Assembly (NCBI RefSeq): GCF_000238335.3
Contig: NZ_AHCB03000005.1
Span: 372,001-436,000, forward strand
Length of the DNA: 64,000 nt
DNA from: Pseudoalteromonas marina
GTDB lineage: Bacteria > Pseudomonadota > Gammaproteobacteria > Enterobacterales > Alteromonadaceae
Direction: 5' to 3'
Shown here: one piece after another, positions 58,972 through 64,000 of the stretch
Layout of the letters: every line of letters begins with the position of its first letter
Position numbering within the stretch: the first letter of the stretch is position 1
The notes under the pieces: model-generated
Databases searched by the model: none
What the model saw: the letters and a program-made list of their open reading frames with translations, nothing else
Told to the model about the DNA's origin: nothing
Translations under genes and position numbers: made by a program

Positions 58972-60363
58972 TTACTCAGCTGGCTTTCTTGGTGCGCGGC
59001 GACGAGAGCGTTTACGCGGCTTTGGACCACCTTGATGACCTAAGTTTTTAACCATGTCTTTTTGACCGTTAATATCTTGGCTAAGGTATTGAGTCCACCA
59101 CTGTGCAAGTTCTTTATGCTCAGTTTCACCCGCATCAACGCGCAATAATAAAAAGTCGTAAGCGGCTTTAAAGCGCGGTTGTTGCGTTAACCTGTACGCA
59201 CGTTGGCCTGCACGTTTATCTAAACGGTGCTGAATATGCCAAATATCGCGCGCACCCAACGTAAAGCGTTTTGGAACTGCAATATGTTGTGCGCTTTCGC
59301 TAAGTACTTTATTCATTGCTTGTGCAAAGGCATCGTACTCGCTAAGTTGTTCTTCGGCCTGAAGCTTTTTGGTTATTGCTAAAAGTGGGAACCATAATAG
59401 CGCGGCAAAAATAAATGCAGGCGTTACTTTTTTATCAGCATTTATGCGTTTATCGGTATTTTGAAACATTTGCTGAACAAAGGCTTGTTCTAAACCATTT
59501 GGGTTGGCTTCTAAAATTTTATCTAGCGCAGGAAATAATGCACGGAAAAGCCCGTATTGGCGAAGCATTAAAAAGTTAGCTTCAGCTTTACCGTTTAAAA
59601 ACAGTTTAAGTACTTCTTCAAACAAACGCGCCGGTGGAATGTTATCAAGTAAGCTGGCAAGCTCGCTGATCGGCTTTTCGCTATTAGGCGCAATGCTCAT
59701 ATCAAGCTTTGTTGCAAATCGTACTGCGCGTAACATACGCACGGGATCTTCACGGTAGCGTGTTTCAGGATCGCCAATAAGCTCAATTTGTTTTGCTTTA
59801 ATAGCGGCTAAACCATTGGCGTAATCATGAATGCTAAAATCGTTAATTGAGTAATACAGCGCGTTAATTGAAAAATCACGGCGCTCGGCATCTTCTTCAA
59901 TGCTACCAAATACGTTGTCACGTAATAATTGCCCTTCAGTACTTGATTGGCTTATTTGGTTTTTAGACTCAGGCGCTTCGTGATGACCGCGCATGGTTGC
60001 CACTTCAATAATTTCACGGCCAAATACAATGTGCGCTAAACGAAAACGGCGACCAATTAATCTACAGTTTCTAAAAAGCTTTTTAACTTGGTCGGGCGTT
60101 GCGTTAGTGACTACATCAAAGTCTTTAGGTTGTTGACCTAACAATATATCGCGAATACAACCACCAACGAGGTAGGCATCAAAGCCACCGTCCTTTAATC
60201 GGTATAAAACTTTGATTGCATTTGGGCTAAATTGTTTACGAGAAATACCATGCTCACCGCGCGTGATTACTAATGGTTCGCTGCTTACAGAGGCAGAGGC
60301 ATTTTCAGCACTCGTATTTGGGCCGATTATCTGTCGGCAAAATTGAAAAAGCTTGGAAATAAT
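58972..60363 (-). CDS. pcnB: Poly(A) polymerase I, with likely AUU start
   Basis: The enzyme adds poly(A) tails to RNA, tagging it for decay. The nucleotidyltransferase core is clear: YRLKDGGFDAYLVGGCIRD, KDFDVVTNATPDQVKKLFRNCRLIGRRFRLAHI, ERRDFSINALYY, PVRMLRAVRFATKLDM; the tail is basic (PRKRSRRRAPRKPAE), like E. coli PAP I. For the start I chose an ATT at 60363. A strong TAGGAG lies exactly seven bases before it, and from there I-I-S-K-L-F-Q-F-C-R lines up without gaps with the start M-F-T-R-V-A-N-F-C-R of E. coli PcnB, which is known to use AUU. That gives 463 residues against 465. An ATG at 60399 would add 12 residues and lacks such a ribosome site. Confidence 0.9.
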   Translation of the reverse strand: MISKLFQFCRQIIGPNTSAENASASVSSEPLVITRGEHGISRKQFSPNAIKVLYRLKDGGFDAYLVGGCIRDILLGQQPKDFDVVTNATPDQVKKLFRNCRLIGRRFRLAHIVFGREIIEVATMRGHHEAPESKNQISQSSTEGQLLRDNVFGSIEEDAERRDFSINALYYSINDFSIHDYANGLAAIKAKQIELIGDPETRYREDPVRMLRAVRFATKLDMSIAPNSEKPISELASLLDNIPPARLFEEVLKLFLNGKAEANFLMLRQYGLFRALFPALDKILEANPNGLEQAFVQQMFQNTDKRINADKKVTPAFIFAALLWFPLLAITKKLQAEEQLSEYDAFAQAMNKVLSESAQHIAVPKRFTLGARDIWHIQHRLDKRAGQRAYRLTQQPRFKAAYDFLLLRVDAGETEHKELAQWWTQYLSQDINGQKDMVKNLGHQGGPKPRKRSRRRAPRKPAE

Positions 60364-60376
60364 AATCCGTCTCCTA
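60361..60376 (-). promoter_or_regulatory. Ribosome binding site and ATT start of pcnB
   Basis: On the minus strand TAGGAG (60376-60371) is followed by ACGG and three consecutive ATT codons. The middle ATT (60363-60361) is at seven-base spacing and is the predicted start. The upstream candidate ATG (60399) has no comparable site. AUU starts are recognised by IF3 as non-canonical and keep expression low in the known cases pcnB and infC. Confidence 0.6.
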
Positions 60377-60574
60377 GAAGGTGTTGATTGGCCTGTCATC
60401 GCAATCAAAAATAACCGCAAATAGTGGTGTTAAACCCCAATACTCACCGTCTTACTCAAATAGCACATATTTAGGCGGCTATCATATACCAGCAGGGTTT
60501 AAAAATTAAGTTGATGTGTTGAAATTAAGCTGTTTTTAACGATTTTATTTACACAGTTTAGTAAATTGCTTGGC

Positions 60575-61489
60575 TTAACTTGTTTGCTTCTGAGAAATTT
60601 GTATTTCAGCGACTCGCGGCACTTGTTTTAACTCAAAGGTATTTATGCCCCATTCAATGAGTTGCTCAGTAGTTAAATCCATTAAATTGGCATGAGTTGG
60701 CAAGCCTAAAAATTCAAAGGCACTTATCAATGCGGGTTTTGGTTCTGCTTTACTAATTGCAGGAGCGTAGTTTTGTTTAGATAGTTTAAAACCGGGCTTG
60801 GCAACGGCTAAAGGTAAGTGAGCAAACTCAGGAATAGGGTGATTAAGTTGTTTAAATAAACTGATTTGCCGTGCTGTTGGCTCAATTAAATCGGCGCCTC
60901 TAACAATCCTATTTATCCCTTGATCAATATCGTCTACAACAACCACTAATTGGTAGGCGAATAAGCCATCACTGCGCTTTATTATATAATCTTCGTGTGC
61001 CAGCTCGCTACTAACACTAATATCACCTTGAATCAGATCGTTAAAGTGTGTGGTTGCATGGCATTGTGTTAATCGTAGTGCGCCTGTATCGGTTGGGTGG
61101 CCAAGGTTTTTACACTGGCCTTGGTAAATTCCACCCAAAGCTTTTATTTGTTTTCGGCTACAGTGACAAGCATAAACACATTGTTGATTTTCAAGGGAGC
61201 TGACTACGTCTTGGTATAAATCGAGCCGCTTAGTTTGATAAACAACTGATTCATCCCAGTGGAGGCAATAGGCTTGTAAGGTATTTAGAATATCGGTGTC
61301 GGCATTTTTCACCACTCGAGTGGTGTCTATATCCTCGATACGGACGAGCCAAGATCCTTTATTTACTTTTGCATCAAGGTAACTGCCCACAGCCGCAACA
61401 AGTGAGCCAAAATGAAGTGGCCCAGAAGGAGACGGTGCAAAACGACCGCGATAGTTGCGCATAGGCGCAGTAACGGCTGCAGGTGGCAT
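60575..61489 (-). CDS. gluQ: Glutamyl-Q tRNA(Asp) synthetase
   Basis: This 304-residue enzyme is a shortened glutamyl-tRNA synthetase that glutamylates queuosine on tRNA(Asp) instead of charging tRNA(Glu). The HIGH-type motif FAPSPSGPLHFGSL, the zinc cluster CVYACHCSRKQI, FAYQLVVVVDDIDQGINRIVRGADL and the KMSK-like KLSKQNYAP are present, and the anticodon-binding domain is missing as expected. The start may be the ATG at 61489 or the ATG at 61462 (MRNYRGRFAPSPSG), which fits the family better. dksA lies 18 bases upstream, a pairing common in gammaproteobacteria. Confidence 0.93.
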   Translation of the reverse strand: MPPAAVTAPMRNYRGRFAPSPSGPLHFGSLVAAVGSYLDAKVNKGSWLVRIEDIDTTRVVKNADTDILNTLQAYCLHWDESVVYQTKRLDLYQDVVSSLENQQCVYACHCSRKQIKALGGIYQGQCKNLGHPTDTGALRLTQCHATTHFNDLIQGDISVSSELAHEDYIIKRSDGLFAYQLVVVVDDIDQGINRIVRGADLIEPTARQISLFKQLNHPIPEFAHLPLAVAKPGFKLSKQNYAPAISKAEPKPALISAFEFLGLPTHANLMDLTTEQLIEWGINTFELKQVPRVAEIQISQKQTS

Positions 61490-61507
61490 GCTAATTAATA
61501 AGGTTAA

Positions 61508-61951
61508 TTAGCCGCGTCCAGCTTGTTTTTCTTTAATTTCTGCAAGTGTTTTACAGTCTACGCATAAATCGGCAGTTGGTCGCGCTTCTAGGCGGCGAAT
61601 ACCAATTTCGATGCCACAAGACTCACAAAAGCCAAAATCATCTTCTTTAATTAAAATAATTGTTTTTTCAATTTTTTTAATTAATTTACGTTCGCGGTCA
61701 CGAGTTCGAAGTTCTAAAGAAAACTCTTCTTCTTGTGCAGCGCGGTCAACTGGGTCAGGAAAGTTAGCAGCTTCGTCTTGCATATGCGATTTTGTACGAT
61801 CAACTTCGTTGCGTAAATCGTTACGCCAAGTTTCTAAAATCGTTTTGAAATGAGCACGTTGTGCTTCATTCATATACTCTTCGCCTGGTTTTTCTTGGTA
61901 TGGTTCTAAACCGGCTTGAGCCAATAAACCATGTTTCTTTTGGTCTGGCAT
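61508..61951 (-). CDS. dksA: RNA polymerase-binding transcription factor DksA
   Basis: The 147-residue protein has the DksA coiled coil with the acidic tip [11 protein letters not shown] and a four-cysteine zinc finger (CESC and CVDC). It binds RNA polymerase in the secondary channel and, with ppGpp, adjusts rRNA and amino-acid gene transcription in starvation. AGGAGAG precedes the ATG. It leads the dksA-gluQ-pcnB-folK-panB-panC series. Confidence 0.96.
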   Translation of the reverse strand: MPDQKKHGLLAQAGLEPYQEKPGEEYMNEAQRAHFKTILETWRNDLRNEVDRTKSHMQDEAANFPDPVDRAAQEEEFSLELRTRDRERKLIKKIEKTIILIKEDDFGFCESCGIEIGIRRLEARPTADLCVDCKTLAEIKEKQAGRG

Positions 61952-62257
61952 AACTCTCTCCTAAATCCTTAATTTAATGCCTCAGCATTAGCCGGCGGTA
62001 TAAATAACAGAAACTTATACCCTAGGCAAATTTATTTTTAATTATTCGAATTAGCTTCAACCATGCTTTGCGAGTAAAAAGTGCGTTAAATGAGGGTGCT
62101 TATTTAACTAACTTACTGGTTTGTAAAACTTGCCTTTATATGGGGGCAAAACTTTAAAAAACAAGTTTAACTCTGGAATTGATTTTTATTGCTTCAATCT
62201 TTTCATCGCGTTGTTTGTTCTAATTACAATTACTGAGCTTAATGGTTGGGTTATACA
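61952..62257. other. Intergenic region between sfsA and dksA
   Basis: This 306-base stretch is AT-rich and shows no open frame of size, RNA gene or strong hairpin. It presumably carries the dksA promoter, which I cannot place with confidence. Confidence 0.5.
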
Positions 62258-62977
62258 TTAAGCTACAAATGCTATTTTTTTATGAAGAACGACTTCGTTT
62301 GCGCAAATAAGTGCTTTATAAGCGATAACTTCAACACCGCCATCGATGGCTTGTTGTAAAAGCGCTGCGTATTTTTCATCAATATGCGCCGCCGCGCTAA
62401 CAATATTAATACCCTCATGCAAAACAGCGAACAGTAGTACGGCGCGATGGCCTAATTCGACCACTTCAATAAGCTCGCGAAGGTGCTTTTGTCCACGCAG
62501 TGTTTGTGCATCCGGAAAATAACCTTGGCCGCTGTGTGGATCATCTTGGCTTATTAAAGTGACCGATTTAACTTCAACGTAGCAGCTTGGTTTGTTTGGG
62601 GTTGTGAGTAAAAAGTCGATTCGGCTATTTTCACTGCCGTATTTAACTTCACTTTGAAGTTGCTCATAGCCTGTTAATTCATCAATCACTTTATGATTAA
62701 TCGCTTCTTCTACTACTTTATTGGCTACCGCTGTATTAACACATATTAATTGCCCTAAATTGTTTTTGGTCAGCTCTAATGAATGTGGATATTTTCGTTT
62801 TGCGTTATTGCTGGTTGAATAAAAAGCAGTAAAACCTGGTTCGGCGCAGCCGGTCATTTTTCCGGTGTTGGCACAATGGGCGGTAAACTCAGCGCCATTG
62901 TTTAGTTTTAAATCAGCTAAAAAGCGCTTGTAGCGTTTTAATAGTGTGGCTGATCGCAGTGCAGGTGTGTACTTCAT
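62258..62977 (-). CDS. sfsA: SfsA, sugar fermentation stimulation protein family
   Basis: The 239-residue protein has the SfsA hallmarks: [35 protein letters not shown], the PD-(D/E)XK-like SRIDFLL and YVEVKSVTL, and [17 protein letters not shown]. coli SfsA affects maltose metabolism genes, and the fold is nuclease-like with DNA binding; its exact function is not settled. I chose the ATG at 62977; the frame extends four codons to a TTG. Adjacency to dksA is conserved in gammaproteobacteria. Confidence 0.93.
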   Translation of the reverse strand: MKYTPALRSATLLKRYKRFLADLKLNNGAEFTAHCANTGKMTGCAEPGFTAFYSTSNNAKRKYPHSLELTKNNLGQLICVNTAVANKVVEEAINHKVIDELTGYEQLQSEVKYGSENSRIDFLLTTPNKPSCYVEVKSVTLISQDDPHSGQGYFPDAQTLRGQKHLRELIEVVELGHRAVLLFAVLHEGINIVSAAAHIDEKYAALLQQAIDGGVEVIAYKALICANEVVLHKKIAFVA

Positions 62978-63092
62978 GGTTGTGTCCAATGCGGTTAAAT
63001 AGCGTGATAGGGGTTATTTATCTCAAGCTGTTGGGAACTTAGGCGCACTATAGTAAACTCAACAGCACATTTAAGTGCAAGGATATTCTAAC

Positions 63093-64000
63093 ATGAGTGA
63101 AAAATTTGTTGTTCAACTAAGCGAACACGCAGCACCGAGTCATTGGGGCGAAAGCGCAACGTTGTCTTTTAACGAGCGTGGCGCAACCGTTCATTTATCT
63201 GAGCAAGAAACATTAAAAAATGTTCAAAAAGCAGCGCGTACAATTGCTAATCAAGGTGTTAAGCATGTTGAGCTTGCGGGCGACACGTGGTGCACAGAAA
63301 GCCAATGGGCTTTTTACCAAGGCTTTGTAACACCAAAATTGTTAAACGGTGTTGAATTTGTTGATAACGCACAATCAGATCTTAAAGAACTTGCGCATTT
63401 AAAAAGCTCAGCAACATGGGCGCGTGAAATGGTTAATGGCACCGCAGACGATATATACCCTGAAAGCCTTGCTGAAAAAGCAGCTGAGTTTATTCAATCG
63501 CTTGCGCCAGAGCACGTAAGCTACCAAATAATTAAAGGCGATGCGTTATTAGAGCAGCAATGGATTGGTATTCATGCTGTTGGTCGCGGAAGTGTTCGCC
63601 CTCCGGTATTGTTAGAGCTTGATTACAACCCAACAGGCGACGATAACGCACCCGTTAGTGCAGCCCTTGTGGGTAAAGGTATTACGTTTGATTCGGGCGG
63701 TTATTCAATTAAATCGAGCGAAGGCATGCTAGGGATGAAGTGCGATATGGGCGGTGCTGCAACAGTAACGGCTGGTTTAGCACTTGCTATTAATCGTGGT
63801 ATTGAAAAACGCATTAAATTATTCTTATGTTGTGCTGAGAACTTAATTTCTGGCCACGCTTACAAATTAGGCGACATTCTTACTTACAAAAATGGCACAA
63901 CCGTTGAAATTGTAAATACTGATGCAGAAGGGCGTTTAGTGCTTGCCGATGGCTTAATGGCTGCGGGTGAAACAGGCGCGCCTTTAATTATTGACGCTGC
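63093..64000 (+). CDS. pepB: Peptidase B (M17 leucyl aminopeptidase family), start of gene
   Basis: The visible 302 residues match PepB of E. coli across their length: a short N-terminal domain, then GIHAVGRGSVRPPVLLELDYNPTGD, VGKGITFDSGGYSIK, MKCDMGGAATVTAGLALAI and NTDAEGRLVLADGL. The metal-binding Lys (VGKG), Asp (FDSGG), Asp (CDMGG) and the Asp/Glu/Arg of NTDAEGR are all present. It removes N-terminal residues from peptides with two metal ions. The small N-terminal domain and YNPTGD favour PepB over PepA. AAGGAT precedes the ATG; the 3' end is beyond the window. Confidence 0.92.
   Translation, partial: MSEKFVVQLSEHAAPSHWGESATLSFNERGATVHLSEQETLKNVQKAARTIANQGVKHVELAGDTWCTESQWAFYQGFVTPKLLNGVEFVDNAQSDLKELAHLKSSATWAREMVNGTADDIYPESLAEKAAEFIQSLAPEHVSYQIIKGDALLEQQWIGIHAVGRGSVRPPVLLELDYNPTGDDNAPVSAALVGKGITFDSGGYSIKSSEGMLGMKCDMGGAATVTAGLALAINRGIEKRIKLFLCCAENLISGHAYKLGDILTYKNGTTVEIVNTDAEGRLVLADGLMAAGETGAPLIIDA

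Noticed and set aside
58967..59030. An extended folK reading 21 codons into pcnB
   Set aside because: The ATG at 58967 directly begins the conserved NRVYLGLGANL start; the extension runs inside pcnB.

Overview
The window is a chromosomal segment from a marine gammaproteobacterium, most likely Pseudoalteromonas or a close relative. The pointers are a low-GC genome with compact operons, an outer-membrane TonB-dependent receptor, a PL7 alginate lyase, an SLC5-type sensor kinase beside an acetate-type symporter, and the gammaproteobacterial gene orders epd-pgk-fba and sfsA/dksA-gluQ-pcnB-folK-panB-panC. The genus call rests on recognition, not on a search. No rRNA, tRNA, prophage, transposase gene or CRISPR array is visible.

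Region by region. 1-5.1 kb: a large cadherin-like/helical-repeat lipoprotein with a TonB-dependent receptor that runs off the left edge, a secreted ClpP-fold protein, then a gap with an orphan terminator and a long imperfect inverted repeat. 5.1-13 kb: lone prpE, a Nudix hydrolase overlapping tail-to-tail with an alginate lyase lipoprotein, an alpha/beta hydrolase, a solute-binding protein, an AraC regulator, and a START-like protein translationally coupled to a sterol desaturase-type oxygenase. 13-21 kb: a fasciclin-repeat lipoprotein with an inserted domain, two tiny paralogous membrane proteins, a VOC protein, a 7TM diguanylate cyclase, and a divergent yqhC/yqhD-type pair with a MITE-like element in its promoter region. 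21-31 kb: lacZ with its AraC regulator, then a divalent-metal efflux operon (small His/Cys-rich protein, czcC, czcB, czcA). 31-38.7 kb: DUF3754, VTT-domain, GGDEF, DUF4397-like and DUF2339 proteins. 38.7-47.2 kb: an acetate/carbon-sensing type locus with an SLC5-PAS-kinase-receiver protein (CrbS/MxtR type), a two-gene symporter whose large subunit carries an in-frame stop, a cNMP/CBS/DUF294 protein and a DEDDh exonuclease. 47.2-49 kb: a SIMPL-domain protein between two membrane proteins. 49-52.8 kb: epd-pgk-fba. 52.8-56.5 kb: phoB-phoR-pstS with clear PHO boxes before pstS. 56.5-64 kb: a small symmetric-cysteine lipoprotein, then panC, panB, folK, pcnB, gluQ, dksA and sfsA on the minus strand, and the start of pepB on the plus strand.

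The observations most worth checking are: (1) the single TAA codon splitting the acetate-type symporter at codon 503; (2) a very strong Shine-Dalgarno placed seven bases before an ATT codon that aligns with the start of E. coli pcnB, which itself uses AUU; (3) the 268-bp MITE-like element between the yqhC-like and yqhD-like genes; (4) four exactly 11-bp-phased PHO half-sites overlapping the phoR stop codon; (5) a twin CX3C lipoprotein with perfectly mirror-symmetric cysteine spacing; and (6) a fasciclin domain interrupted by a COG4315-type domain.
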